DNA of 64,000 nucleotides from Alentia gelatinosa. Taxonomy: Eukaryota > Annelida > Polychaeta > Phyllodocida > Polynoidae. Where the stretch lies: assembly GCA_950022655.1 (NCBI GenBank), contig OX465583.1:14779298-14843297 (forward strand). The letters are read 5' to 3'. Position numbers and translations under genes: made by a program. This document shows, one piece after another, positions 34,101 to 43,024 of the stretch. How positions within the stretch are numbered: the stretch's first letter is position 1; each line of letters begins with the position of its first letter. The notes under the pieces were generated by a model. That model saw nothing but the letters and a program-made list of their open reading frames with translations. It ran no database searches and was not told the DNA's origin.

Positions 34101-37100
34101 TGTAAACACTGTAAACGAATAGAGAGGCTTGTTCAGATGAACCCTGATGAGAAATTCCTAGCATGGCCCGAACAAATAGTGCCACATTCGGCACCAAACT
34201 ATCACGGAAGTCTAAATTCTCTTTCATATGTTTATATTTCGCAGGTCCTGGCAAATTGGACAATTTGGTGCTCATAGAAGGCTCCCATTGTAAGTGTGCA
34301 CTGAAGACGAGGGCGACTGCAATCTCTGATCTGTTTTTCATTCTTTTTGCTATAATTATAGCAGGAAGGATGAAAAACAATTCAGAATATACCGCTTTCC
34401 ACTTTCCTATGGAAATTTACATCCTTGCAAAAGCAAAAATTATATTAATTGAGCCTCATGATGTAGGGCCTAAGACTTATGTCCTAAGGCTAGTGTCCTA
34501 GGGAAAGTGGCTGACGTCTGGTTTATTCCAGGGTATAGCTTTCGGACTCTTTTGTTGCTCTCCAACCATAGGCATAGCATTGTATATGCAAAGAAATAGA
34601 GTTCCCATACATTTGTGTACATGAATAACAATAATTTAATCTCCAAGCCTCCCCCTAACTAGTGATAATGTGGCTACGTCGGGATAGGTGGAGATCGTAC
34701 GGCTGACTTACCCATATCTCCACTCGTCTATCGCAGCTGAGAAGTGGCGGAGGTGATCGTTGCAGTAGTAAAGATTCTTGTCGTTCTCAGGGATCAGGTC
34801 AACATCGTGGAAGATGAAACAGTCGAATGGCTGAAGTTTTAACGACTGTTTAACACCGACATTGTACAGGATGCCCTTGTTGTAAGAATCGTTTCCCGCC
34901 TACAGATATAGGAAACACAGACTTGTTAGTTATCAGGGATGCCAGTTGGGGTCCAAAAAAAACATGGAAAATCTGTTAACCATGGTAAAAAGGAATTCCT
35001 ATCATCTGAATCAATTGGGATGTTGGCATGATAAAGAACATAAACCCAATGAAGATAGAAATAATATGATAATTTAAAAAAAAATTTTAGAATAAAGAAT
35101 TTTCCTGAAAACGGTCCACCACCACCCTTTCATCATAGAATCCCCCTTTAAAAAAAACCTTTAATGCCGCGATGGTCCACTTACGTTTACATCATTGGTT
35201 CCCCCCATTGGGAAATGACCCGCATGCGCGGTACGCTGGTTGCCTGGGTACACAGGCAGAAACCGGCCAGCTGGGGAATTTTGACCAATCAGAGCCATGG
35301 ACCGTTTCCATGGCACATCCATGTCTGCTGCTCGATGTGGCATGGGGAAACCTGGAAAAGGTGCCCCTCTGGGCAGCGGGGTGAGGCTGAGGGACTGTGG
35401 GGAGGTCCACTGTTCAGTCAGTGGGGAGAGAGGGGGTATAGGGCAAGCTTTTTATATTTGCATGAGTCTGTGGGGAGGTTCAGCTGGGATCTGACTGACT
35501 TGTTAGTAGTTGTTAGCTTAATTTTACAAAAAGAAAACATTTTTTTATCCTGAAAATGAAAACATGATTTTCCATGGAAACATGGAAAACAGGCATCCCT
35601 GAGTTATGAGGGAGCTCATCAGCCACCTGGGGGTTAGGGCAGGACTAAAGAAGAAACCAACAAGTTTTGGTCAAAGTCGTCATTCTCCACGGGTTTGATG
35701 CGGTGTGATATGAACGAGGCGACAGCTGAGTGAATATCACATAGCGTTCAAACGAGTTGGAAAATGACTTCTTTGACGAAAACGAGTTGGTTTCTGTATT
35801 TATCTCACCCCTGTACACACTAAAAGAATGGAGAACACACGGGCTATATACCATGGAGAACGGACTGCAATACTTGTAGGGGCATGGAGAACGAGTTCAA
35901 AATGTTAAGCCTATGGACATTTATTCCAGGGGGAGATAATTGTTGTTACTGAATGTAGTTTAAGTAACACCCTCATCTCGGAGGTTTGCTGAAGTGACAC
36001 AGTTGTCAAGCAAATACATCATAAATTTCACATAGATAACATCTGCAGGCAGGCATCACATTAACTGTACTTATTAAATAGAATTAGACCCTATATAATG
36101 CAGAATGGCTATGCTCAGATCTATAAATCGATACTGCTCCCAATCATAGATTATGTTGATGCACGGTGGTTGATGTTTTATTTGCCCTTCGTTTGGGTGT
36201 GTGTTATTTTTCAGGCGGCACCCAAAACTTTGTGCTGGGTCATGAAGGATAAATATGACTCCAACACACTGGCGAATGTAGCTAATCCTGTGTCAGAATA
36301 TGGAGAAACCAAACAAGAGTCAGTCGTGTTGTTGTTTATTGCACGACGGCAAGATCGTGTATTACTGCGCGAGGCGAAGCCGAGAGCATTAATATGTGAT
36401 CTTGCCAGAGTGCGATGAACAATAACACGACTTACTCAAGTTTGGTTTAGAATTTATCCTACCCCGCCCGTCTAAATTACTTCTACATTAACAGATGACG
36501 TCATTTGTCAAGTGTATCCCACTAGAGCGATATTTTTCATTTTTCTGAACTCCAGACCGAATACAGTGACCCAATGCTAAGCCTATGGAGTTTATTATTA
36601 GGGGTAGGATAAGAGGCCGATTTCTGTCAGGCATATCAAGTCATTAGTTGGGATCGAGGAGCTGTGTACAGACGTTGGCGCAGAGTTGGCTCCACAGAAG
36701 TCTGTTGTTCCAACGACCTGTTTGGAATGATGTTCAGACGTTGCGTATAACAAGTAGCGACCTGTTTGAAATGGTTGGGATTCATAATTGACTCAATAGA
36801 CATGCATCTCCATACAAGCTTCTTTTTTTTTTGATTCATTTGTTTATTCTGGATAGTTTAGGCTCGTGGCCTGTCTTACAAGAATCCAGTACATGGAATA
36901 AAGTCGCTAAAGGCGAGCTAGATACATATATACGTATATCGGAGTTATTTTCAATAACTCCGTGAGAAATTCTTATCAAATTATAATTTTAGTGGGGGCT
37001 TATTGCCCTTTGTTATATTGTGTTAGTGGATGAATGAACTAGGTATGCTGTTGTTGGATGACATTATTGATAATGAAAATTATCACGCGGGCTAGTCAAC

Positions 37101-40100
37101 TCATCTTCATTCAAGTGTATCTGTAATGTAGAACTAATGTTCAAAATTGATATTTAGTTAATACTGTATTTAAAGCTAGATGCATTAGGTGCTTGGCACA
37201 CAACACAATAGCTTTTAGGCAGTTGTTGCGGAATGCAAGGCATGGGGACAAAGACTCATACTTCAAAGCAACAGCTGCAGTCCCTTTGTGGGAAACTCAA
37301 CCATATCTCACGGTGTATCATTATGGCTGCCAAGAAAACCAGCTACGGCTGATGGCAAGCCAATTTATTGGCAGAAATGTATAAATCACGATCGAAATAG
37401 TAAGGAATCAATACCAAAAGCCAATAAAAATTGTGAGAAAAAAGAAATCCCGCCTGCCAGGAGGTACATGCCGCACCCTGCGTCGCACAGAGTCATCAGA
37501 GCCTGTGGAGCTTGACCAGACACGTTTAACCCTTTAAGGACGGCTGCCAGGGGTCCAGCTACTCCCATAAGGACGGATACTGGTGGCAGTCTGTCTGGCT
37601 ACAGGACGGCCACATAAAAGTTAAAACTGACATCCAAGTTTGTAATTATGCAATATGATACATAATCATAAATGTTTAATTTCTTTTTAATAGACATACT
37701 AAATATGATATTATATCTACATTTTCTGAAGATTTCATGAATATTGCTCTATTATTTCTTTGTTAAAACATTTTTCTTAATATTGGGACAATGATGCCTC
37801 AATGCATCATGCGTCTTTAGTGCGGTGATGCCTCCAGGCATCATGCGTCTTTAGCGCGGTGATGCCTCCAGGCATCATGCGTCCTTATAGGGTTAAAGGA
37901 CTTAATCTGGTTTGCCGACTTTGCCTCTCAGACGAACGGTAAGAAACTGATCATTAAGGACCGTCCGTCCATCGAGATTATCGTTGTTAGAAGTGAAAGA
38001 ATACACTTGTATCTGAAATCCGTTACCTGTTCTACAACAAACACCGTGTAGCTGGTGTTCTGTCGCCGCAGCATGGGATGCAACCGGCGCAGAAGTATCT
38101 GTAGGTGAACCCACCGGTCCCTGTACGGGATGAGAATGGCGACTGACTGACGCGGCCAGCAACCCGCCGGTGACCAACTCCCACCTACATCCAGCTGCTG
38201 ATTGGCTTCCTCGATCTGAGTCAGATTTGGTGGAGACATGTCCACAGTGACCGCACCTGGAGACAACAAAAATACAACATTACAGCTGCACCTGAAGGCC
38301 TCGCGAGTGGAGATAGTCACATCTGTGTCTAAAGCCTATAAGACACCGCCCCGACCACTGTGCCCGATTCTACCTTTGCCCGACGGATCAGTCGGGTCTG
38401 TGACAATCTGCATCAATCGGGTCGGTGTACGCACTTCACCGACCCGATTTTATTGCTTTTCCCGACGCATCGGGCATTACTACCATGTCAGATATGACCG
38501 ACTCTGCCCGACCTTAAGATTCCGGTGTACGCACTTTCACCGACTGTTACCGATTCTGAGCATGCCGTTTAAAAAGCGTTTCCATCTATCCCTCGGTCCG
38601 ATTTACAAGTGCCTGATATCGATGAGTAGGGGAGAAACAAGCGATCATAGATCTGAAAGCCGTTTTCTGATATTTTAAATAGACCAGAAGTTATTAAACT
38701 TTGCATTATTGCCTATATGTACTTGTCATCCGGCCCGGGGCCCAGCCGGGCCCGGCACCCGGCCGCTCTCTTTGATCTTAACCCGGGTAATTTACGAGGT
38801 CATAAAAGGAGAAGGTGTGATCGGGAAGAGACTACATATCGGTGTCTATAGGTATAAGACACCGAAATTTTATTCCCGACTCTCACCGAGCCGATGGTCT
38901 GGATGAATCGGGAACAAATTTCGGTGTCTTATAGGCTTTAAGATAGCTGGCATATAGATGATCACAACTGAATCTCAAATGAATATCCTACAAGTCACCG
39001 TGGCTCTTGCTGATAAGTATTATTTATTGTCTATTATCAGTCAATAATGAACCCTTGTGATTCTTCCTAATGCTAATTGGGTAATTGAAAGTGTTGTCTA
39101 ATTATTCAAACCCAATAGGTAAAAAGTCCAATTTACACTGGCTTGATTTACAAAGGAAATGCATTGAAAAATATGGTTTACCTCAATGTACTGTATATTC
39201 TATTGTAAGATAATTATAATATTGATCCATATCAGAATTTAACACGGTGCCCCCCTTCTTGTGGTACCTAGCTTTTTTTCTCACGTCATACTCGGTCATT
39301 GAAGGGCAACCTAGCTTATTTCTCACACTAAACTGTGACATTATAGATATGGAGTGGTACCTAGCTCATTCCTCAAACTTTTTTTAAATTTTATTTTTTT
39401 AAATTTTATTTCGATATTTAAACTACATGAACTTCAGCATCAGAGCTGGTTTTAGTGTTCGTGCAGTATTGCATGAGTACAGACATATGTTTCACAGACA
39501 TTCTTTGTGATGTTGGGATTTGGCATTTAAATACCAGTATCAGTCACTTTGAACAAAGTCCAATTGTGGGCAGTAAGTTCTTGATGCGTATAATACATTG
39601 AGACAAAAGTCCAATACTAGCAGAGAGATTCATATAATGCGTGTTCATTAGAACAGCTAGTCCCGGTAGTAAACAAAACCTAAGGTGTACACCTCACATA
39701 TGCAATAAAAAATGTGTTCCAATCATGGTATAAGACTTGTTTTTGATCACAAAGTTACTTACATCAGTTAGTCGGTTCACTTAAACACAAAAGCAATAGC
39801 ACATACCAACATGGTTAACAACTGGGTATGACTTTCAATACACAGTAAAACTGTATTGACATTGATGATGTGCAGTGGTACCTAGTTACTTATTTGTGAT
39901 ACAGTACTGACACATTGTTAATGACAAGTGGTAACTAGCCTATTTCTCACACTTGTGGTCGCGATACAGAGACCGCCGCGTCTAACACACTATTTCTCAC
40001 ACTATACTGAGACATTGTAGATATGAAGTGGTACCTAGGTTTTTTCTCACACTATACTCTTGTCGCTTGTTATCTCTGCAGATTGTGTCGCTTGTTATCT

Positions 40101-40938
40101 CTGCAGATTGTGTTACAACTACCTTAACACGTACATTATCATTTGGTCTCTTGCATCTTCTTAAGTAGTCCCGGATTGCGTTGCAACCAGGAAAAGAAAA
40201 GAAAATAAGGAAAACATCCCCAAATTCCCCTTGGCTTGTGTTACAACTAAATTTAACAAATGCTGACTAATAATAAATCGACTACACAGTGTTTTTCTTG
40301 AAGACACTACTTGAGTTACACACAAGTCGATATGGAGGTGTGTATCATAAATTTTTTTTCATCATGTCTGCCAAGAATACATGAATTTGTCCATTTTTTA
40401 GGAAACTAGACTCAATTATATGATTGTAAAGCTGGAGAAATCTCCCTCGTTGCCTTGTGGAGGACCTGATCATCATTTTTCACATCACTCACTGTCTGTC
40501 ACTATTTTTCTCTTCGTTTCTCACAACTGTTCAAATTGTGAAGAAAATTTGAAAAACTGGAAAGAAAAAATGTCTAATTAACACCAGACTTGTAGACAGT
40601 ATCATATGGGACCAGACGGAAGACCGGCCTGGCCGAGTCTGGATGAACAATTATTGTATACTTCAGACCCAATAAAAGAGCTAAAAAAAACCTAAAAAAA
40701 AACTATAACACTGTAAATGTAAGCTGGTACCTAGCTTGTTGATGTTCACGTGACACGTCTTCTCCACATGGTCTGAACTGGGCGCCGGATAACCCCAGTC
40801 CGGCATGGTGATTCTTATCATGGGGTCCTTGATGCTGAAGTGCTCAATAATCACAACGGCATAGATCATGACTACGAGTCCCAGCAGGACTCGTTTACAT
40901 CTCCGCATAAAGCTGGTCACCTGCGGCTTCACGAGCAT
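27945..40938 (-). CDS. Beta-1,4-galactosyltransferase family glycosyltransferase (GT7), 6 coding exons
   Basis: Golgi type II enzyme expected to transfer Gal or GalNAc in beta-1,4 linkage from a UDP-sugar to terminal GlcNAc. Join of 40938-40731, 38256-38027, 34899-34712, 33495-33373, 30327-30232 and 28134-27945 gives 344 codons plus TGA; all five introns are GT-AG (phases 1,0,2,2,2). Seen: membrane anchor about residues 16-34, short stem, cysteines 62/102/173/192 at family disulfide positions, IPYRDR 112-117, HDVDLIPEND 177-186 (metal DVD), YWGWGAEDDD 237-246 (catalytic E/D), MIRH 270-273 (metal Met and His), DGLTSL 296-301, C-terminal PLYT..DVG. Exon lengths of 188 and 123 nt match my recollection of vertebrate B4GALT exons 3 and 4. 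Odd: the Tyr289-equivalent (bovine numbering) is Asn215, Gly316-equivalent is Ala242, and the loop after MIRH is three residues shorter than in human B4GALT1 and lacks GNExNPxRF. Start: first in-frame Met after a likely acceptor at 40976; Met11 is an alternative. Could be a GalNAc- rather than Gal-transferase. Confidence 0.93.
28406..28496. repeat. Short palindrome in B4GALT-like intron 5
   Basis: ATAGAGAATCAAAACTCCTC and GATGTTGACCG pair imperfectly with CGGTCAACACCGGGCGAGGA and ATTCTAATTCTCAATAT around an ~18-base centre. A small foldback, possibly a stripped block B. Confidence 0.5.
29715..29885. repeat. ~57-bp tandem repeat in intron 5
   Basis: Three to four units sharing ACATGGCCATGCTATAAT and GTGAGGTACATG. 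Ends exactly where a foldback element begins. Confidence 0.75.
29887..30184. mobile_element. Two-block foldback element F3 (intron 5)
   Basis: Block A (29887-30033) is bounded by TATCCTACCC and GGGTAGGATA and contains CCCATAGGCTTAACATTGGG. Block B (30034-30184) is a palindrome with arms CTGATTCGTTTTAATCTTGT and GATTAAACCTCATCCAG-type complement. The centre is CTCGGCTTCGCCTCATG. Inverted relative of 6872-7183. It ends about 50 bases from exon 5. Confidence 0.8.
30232..30327 (-). CDS. B4GALT-like exon 5 (Met/His metal site)
   Basis: Acceptor CTTTTTCAG/GTCAATG, donor GGATGC/GTATGT; 96 nt. Encodes MKTGLLLTRP, HIGRYKMIRH and KRKRAKD. Met270 and His273 align with the metal ligands Met344 and His347 of bovine B4GALT1. 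About nine bases shorter than the vertebrate counterpart, by recollection. Confidence 0.9.
30494..30775. mobile_element. Foldback element (GTAGTTGACGC subfamily), intron 4
   Basis: Block B (30494-30615): CACAATAATGACTGATTTAG, ACGAGTGGCCGTAATCTCC and GTAGTTGACGCG on the left arm; CGTCGTCAACTACGAGGAGA on the right. Block A (about 30616-30775), reverse orientation, contains CCTATGGGGACTCCGTAAT. Inner palindrome arms resemble 2995-3128. Confidence 0.65.
30910..31018. mobile_element. Small palindromic element, intron 4
   Basis: The outer ends ATGACGCTAATA and TATTGGCGTCAT are inverted. A perfect-looking inner hairpin pairs GGTATAGC.GATGAAATTGTTC with its complement. The end motif ATGACGCCAATACGGACTCC also appears alone at 30409-30428. 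Confidence 0.6.
31109..31456. repeat. (GGGA)n microsatellite, intron 4
   Basis: About 350 bp of purine-only GGGA/GGAA/GAGA repeat. Overlapping Arg-Glu-Gly and Pro-Ser-Leu frames of 144-188 residues on both strands are repeat translations. Confidence 0.95.
31580..32165 (+). repeat. Dispersed ~550-bp repeat, copy 3 (intron 4)
   Basis: Matches 13757-14305 along its length: CAGGTGTTGCCATTCAGCGC at the start, GCTAGGCCTGCCAATGTAT in the middle and CAGTGGAAAAAGGCCTATTG at the end. Confidence 0.7.
32352..32370. repeat. Poly-G tract
   Basis: About 19-base G run in intron 4. Confidence 0.9.
32740..32935. mobile_element. SINE body copy (TTTAACGTCCAGT family), intron 4
   Basis: Begins TTGTTTGTTTGGTTAGATTT, then AACGTCCAGTGAACCATTAT and ends near TTACCGAGGTGAGAGCTCTT and TTTACTTCCCACATTACG. 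Related copies are at 43725-43985 and 46970-47185. The end joins a ~45-bp fragment resembling block B of the GTAGTTGACGC foldbacks. Confidence 0.65.
33015..33372 (-). repeat. Minisatellite carrying copies of the exon 4 donor site
   Basis: About 20-22-bp units. On the minus strand they read GAGGTGAGTGTGAATTGTCA alternating with AGAGTTGAGTGTGAATTGT. The array starts at the exon 4 splice donor, and the authentic GAG/GTGAGTGTG is its first unit. Five further units contain an exact GAGGTGAGT. A 107-residue minus-strand frame here is repeat translation. Confidence 0.9.
33373..33495 (-). CDS. B4GALT-like exon 4 (donor pocket and WGWG.EDDD)
   Basis: Acceptor TATTTTCAG/ACTGC, donor AAGGAG/GTGAGT; 123 nt. 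Encodes LLYMENAGGVVSLS and NRYWGWGAEDDDFSR. Both borders abut tandem repeats: the donor side merges into the 33015-33372 minisatellite, and the 5-prime half of the exon is itself partly duplicated in intron 3. Confidence 0.93.
33496..34106 (-). repeat. Tandem copies of exon 4 acceptor and 5-prime exon sequence
   Basis: The acceptor region plus the first ~40 bases of exon 4 recur in intron 3. CTGAAAATATAG-type acceptor complements lie at 33496 (real), 33555 and 33625. Exon-like stretches matching GACACCACACCACCCGCATT lie at about 33523-33554, 33582-33624, 33649-33693 and 34073-34106. Segment 33685-33716 and segment 34003-34035 are inverted copies. None keeps the full 123-nt exon. Confidence 0.75.
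34712..34899 (-). CDS. B4GALT-like exon 3 (DVD metal-binding motif)
   Basis: Acceptor TATCTGTAG/GCGGG, donor TATGG/GTAAGT; 188 nt. Encodes AGNDSYNKGILYNVG, FDCFIFHDVDLIPEND and YYCNDHLRHFS. Asp180 is the metal-ligand position of the DVD motif. Cys173 and Cys192 are the second disulfide pair. Confidence 0.93.
34934..35601. mobile_element. MITE with 6-bp target duplication AGTTAT (intron 2)
   Basis: The ends CAGGGATGCCAGTTGG and inverted GGCATCCCTG are flanked by AGTTAT on both sides (34928-34933 and 35602-35607). The interior is locally GC-rich and contains CATGGAAAA.. motifs near both ends. Frames at 35161-35553 on both strands are not conserved elsewhere. Same end type as 14724-15289. Confidence 0.8.
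35653..35938. mobile_element. Two-block foldback element F4 (intron 2)
   Basis: Block B (35653-35795): AAACCAACAAGTTTTGGTCA pairs with TTTGACGAAAACGAGTTGGT, with centre AACGAGGCGACAGCTGAGT. Block A (35800-35938): TATCTCACCCCTG to GGGGGAGATA, containing AATGTTAAGCCTATGGAC. Same arms as 48070-48355 and 49542-49829, in opposite orientation. Confidence 0.8.
36098..36200 (+). pseudogene. Possible LINE reverse transcriptase scrap
   Basis: A short translated stretch, QIYKSILLPIIDYVDARWL, resembles the YKSLVLPILDYGD motif just after the fingers-palm region of LINE reverse transcriptases. Nothing else of the element is visible. Weak evidence. Confidence 0.25.
36306..36611. mobile_element. Two-block foldback element F5 (intron 2)
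   Basis: Block B (36306-36448) has excellent palindrome arms: AAACCAAACAAGAGTCAGTC and GTGTTGTTGTTTATTGCAC pair with a right arm ending TTTGGTTT. The centre is GCGCGAGGCGAAGCCGAGAG. Block A (36453-36611): TTTATCCTACCCCG to AGGGGTAGGATAA, containing CCCAATGCTAAGCCTATGGA. Arm sequence unique in this window. Confidence 0.8.
36612..37525. other. Intron 2, nothing recognised
   Basis: No exon, repeat or transposon end identified between the foldback and the piggyBac-like MITE. Confidence 0.4.
37530..37892. mobile_element. piggyBac-like MITE, copy 4 (intron 2)
   Basis: Flanked by TTAA (37526-37529 and 37893-37896). The ends are CCCTTTAAGGACGG and inverted CGTCCTTATAGGG. Nearly identical to copy 1 along its length, with three GATGCC..GGCATC-type hairpin units near the right end. 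Lies about 135 bases downstream of exon 2 in transcript sense. Confidence 0.9.
38027..38256 (-). CDS. B4GALT-like exon 2 (start of catalytic domain)
   Basis: Acceptor TCTCCAG/GTGCGG, donor GAACAG/GTAACG; 230 nt. Encodes AVTVDMSPPN, the GGSW..AGCW cysteine segment and SVAILIPYRDR, the nucleotide-sugar-binding start of the GT7 fold, ending YTVFVVEQ, equivalent to the YVINQ end in vertebrate enzymes. Confidence 0.92.
38332..38938. mobile_element. TA-flanked MITE with perfect 17-bp inverted ends (intron 1)
   Basis: AAGCCTATAAGACACCG and its exact complement CGGTGTCTTATAGGCTT, each bordered by TA (38330-38331 and 38939-38940). Subterminal CCGA/TCGGG-rich repeats (GGGTCGGTGTACGCACTTCA). The core at about 38590-38705 aligns with the core of 5295-5786, although the ends of the two elements are unrelated. 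Confidence 0.85.
39262..40060 (-). repeat. Dispersed/tandem repeat carrying copies of the exon 1 donor
   Basis: Units include GTGGTACCTAGCT, TATTTCTCACACTA and TGACATTATAGATATGGAGT. On the minus strand several contain CTAG/GTACCAC, the same string as the real exon 1 donor CTAG/GTACCA at 40731-40730. Copies are near 39263, 39354, 39874 and 40028, with a variant near 39932. Confidence 0.7.
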
Positions 40939-40975
40939 CCCAAAGCCGCATCCCCTGTGAGTCTCCAGTAGTCTA
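40731..40975 (-). CDS. B4GALT-like exon 1 (membrane anchor, stem start)
   Basis: Coding part 40938-40731 (69 codons plus one base). The upstream limit is a likely acceptor (TCTTTACAG) at 40976, implying an untranslated first exon further up that I did not find. The donor is CTAG/GTACCA. Encodes a short basic cytoplasmic tail (MRRCKR), a hydrophobic anchor VLLGLVVMIYAVVII, and the stem with the first conserved cysteine (TCHVNINKL). Confidence 0.8.
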
Positions 40976-41112
40976 CTGTAAAGACAATGTACAAGGCTAT
41001 CACATACTGCAAATACAATATACAGTCCTATCTCATTATGCAAAGACAATGTACAGTTCTATCTCATACTGCAAAGGCGATATACAGTCTTATCTCATAC
41101 TGCAAAGACAGT
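40976..41112 (-). repeat. ~40-bp tandem repeat carrying copies of the exon 1 acceptor
   Basis: Three to four units of TGCAAAGACAATGTACAG and CTATCTCATAC. On the minus strand they read CTGTACATTGTCTTTGCA(G), like the predicted acceptor CATTGTCTTTACAG that borders exon 1. Confidence 0.75.
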
Positions 41113-41320
41113 GTAGAGTCATATTCATAGTCAATCATAATGATCTCATTTACTATCAGAAATCACTGTCATAAAACATTATTGATACTAAAAACACAGA
41201 AAATTATTAAACTTTATAATTGGCGTGCGTATGTACCGAATTACCACCGTGTTTGACTTATCGAATGTGTAGTCATCCAATATTTTGATAAATGGTCCAT
41301 TCTTGTTATCAATCCTATAG

Positions 41321-41462
41321 GTGGGTAATAAATACAGGGGGTTTTACCGAACTCTAAAGACTCGTAGTTGAAGATGTAATATCCTCACTGCCGCCCGGAT
41401 ATTACTATGTGTCAAGTAACTGGAAATTGTCGCCACTCATACACTAACCCAGTCATTATTGC
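41321..41462. mobile_element. Foldback element (GTAGTTGACGC subfamily), diverged
   Basis: GTGGGTAATAAATACAG marks the end of block A. Block B is a decayed palindrome with GACTCGTAGTTGAAGATGTA, CGGATATTACTATGTGTCAA and CGCCACTCATACACTAACCC. Upstream sequence around 41147 (TATCAGAAATCACTGTCAT) matches block A of the 9391-9962 copy, so block A probably extends to about 41130. Confidence 0.6.
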
Positions 41463-41759
41463 TCATCAGATAAGCAATAATCATCTATCACGAGCCTGTT
41501 AAAAATACATTTCCCCTTTGTTCTGTTATACACAACTGGCACGGTGATCATTAATAACATGTTAACACTACACTCAATCCTTTGAGTGTTTATCATTTCA
41601 TCAATGATTTAGTAGGGAGGTACTGTTGTTTTCAATACACCAGAGGGAAGAATCAGCTGCTACTGTGAATTCCACCTCGTGGATGACCTGGTTCCAAACT
41701 ATCATATTTGGTAAAATGATGGTAAACGATACAGTAGGTTGCGCACCTTCCAGATAAGA

Positions 41760-41927
41760 TGTGCAGTGCCGGCAGTTGCCAGTTCAAACATCAATGTTTC
41801 TCACAAGCAAGATATTAATAAGGAAATGATTAAATTTGGGATATAGATATCATTTATACAAGTATATATATGGAAATCTTGCTTCGGAAAACATTAAAGT
41901 TTGAACTGGCAACTCTAGGCACTGTAC
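41760..41927. mobile_element. Palindromic MITE
   Basis: TGTGCAGTGCCGGCAGTTGC and CAGTTCAAACATCAATGTTT pair with the inverted right end (AACATTAAAGTTTGAACTGG, GGCACTGTACA). AT-rich ~60-bp centre. No clear target duplication. Confidence 0.6.
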
Positions 41928-42235
41928 AACATTTCGACTTTTGTCCGTTTTTGACTTTTTCCCGTTTGTCTTCTTGGTTAAGACGCGTATAGTGTAACGA
42001 CAGCGATCTATGCAACACCTGAGGCTCCTCAAAGTAATCTTTGAAGTAGCTCTGCTCTGAATATTATCGCACGTTCTAATAAGTCAATGATGCAAATCCT
42101 TGCCCTCGAAACAGTCACTATCGAGGATTGCTGTGACTATAAAACAACTCCTAGAATTAATTTGTTTGGCTAGTGTTTTTGGTACATGTTGTGCCCTCAT
42201 TGCATCTGTTCTTGAAAGCTTTTAACATACGGGTT

Positions 42236-42320
42236 TCAGAAATAAAAACTACTTCCGGGAATGGAGACTGATGGTGTACCACGTCGTGCATGCAAATATG
42301 ATGTATCACCCAAAATACAA
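42236..42320. mobile_element. SINE body fragment
   Basis: CTACTTCCGGGAATGGAGAC, CACGTCGTGCATGCAAATAT and GATGTATCACCC resemble 46815-46890 of the tRNA-headed SINE. Only this ~85-bp part is present. Confidence 0.5.
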
Positions 42321-43020
42321 TTACATCGCTGTGATTTGACACCACATGTAGTGATCATTGTTGATTCAGTGTTGGGACTGTACTGGCTGCCTAGTTTGTT
42401 GGTGTGTGAAGTTGTCAGCTCAAGACGGCTACTGATATTAAGTGTATGTCGCACTTTACCCCCCATACTATAGGGGGGTAAGGGCATGGGACTGTCTAAC
42501 CGCGGAGGTTCAACATACTGGAAATATTAAAGACTTCAAAAAATTGATCAATGTATAAACAAACAAGAGACTGACACTGTCTGTGCGACTTACTAGCTGC
42601 AGAAAACATCTTGTTAACCTAACTCCATCTCATTATTTACTCCTATCAATTATCTAATCTACACATTTTGTGTATCAACTTACTTGAAATCAACTTTCCG
42701 TCGATGTAAGATATTGTATGTATGCTTGTGAGTATGATGTATCTGAAAAACTCACCCTGTGAGAGATACTACTAATAAACAAAAAAAAACAAAAAAACTT
42801 TGATACTGAGGATATCTGTACTACTCAGATTGGGGCGCATTTTGAGGCATAATATCATGATGACAGGAGAGACTTGTTTGATGGTTTTTTTTGTGTATAA
42901 TTTCTTTATTGAGATCATATGAAAATACAACAAACATCATTTAACATCTATGAAGCAGATGAAGGTTCTCAACAAAGAGGCTAGGGCCTCAGCCTTTTTA
43001 TAAGGCTGGTTTCAATGGCC
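42321..43020. other. No gene recognised
   Basis: No supported feature. An A-rich run lies near 42780-42796. Confidence 0.4.
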
Positions 43021-43024
43021 CGCC

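Noticed and set aside
34066..34501. Frames of 104-112 residues on both strands with hydrophobic stretches
   Set aside because: The two frames are mirror images around an inverted repeat (ATTCTTTTTGCTATAATTATAG) inside intron 3. No family resemblance.
35161..35553. Overlapping plus and minus frames of 60-129 residues
   Set aside because: They lie inside a MITE with a clear 6-bp target duplication in intron 2. GC-rich composition explains the open frames and no domain is seen.
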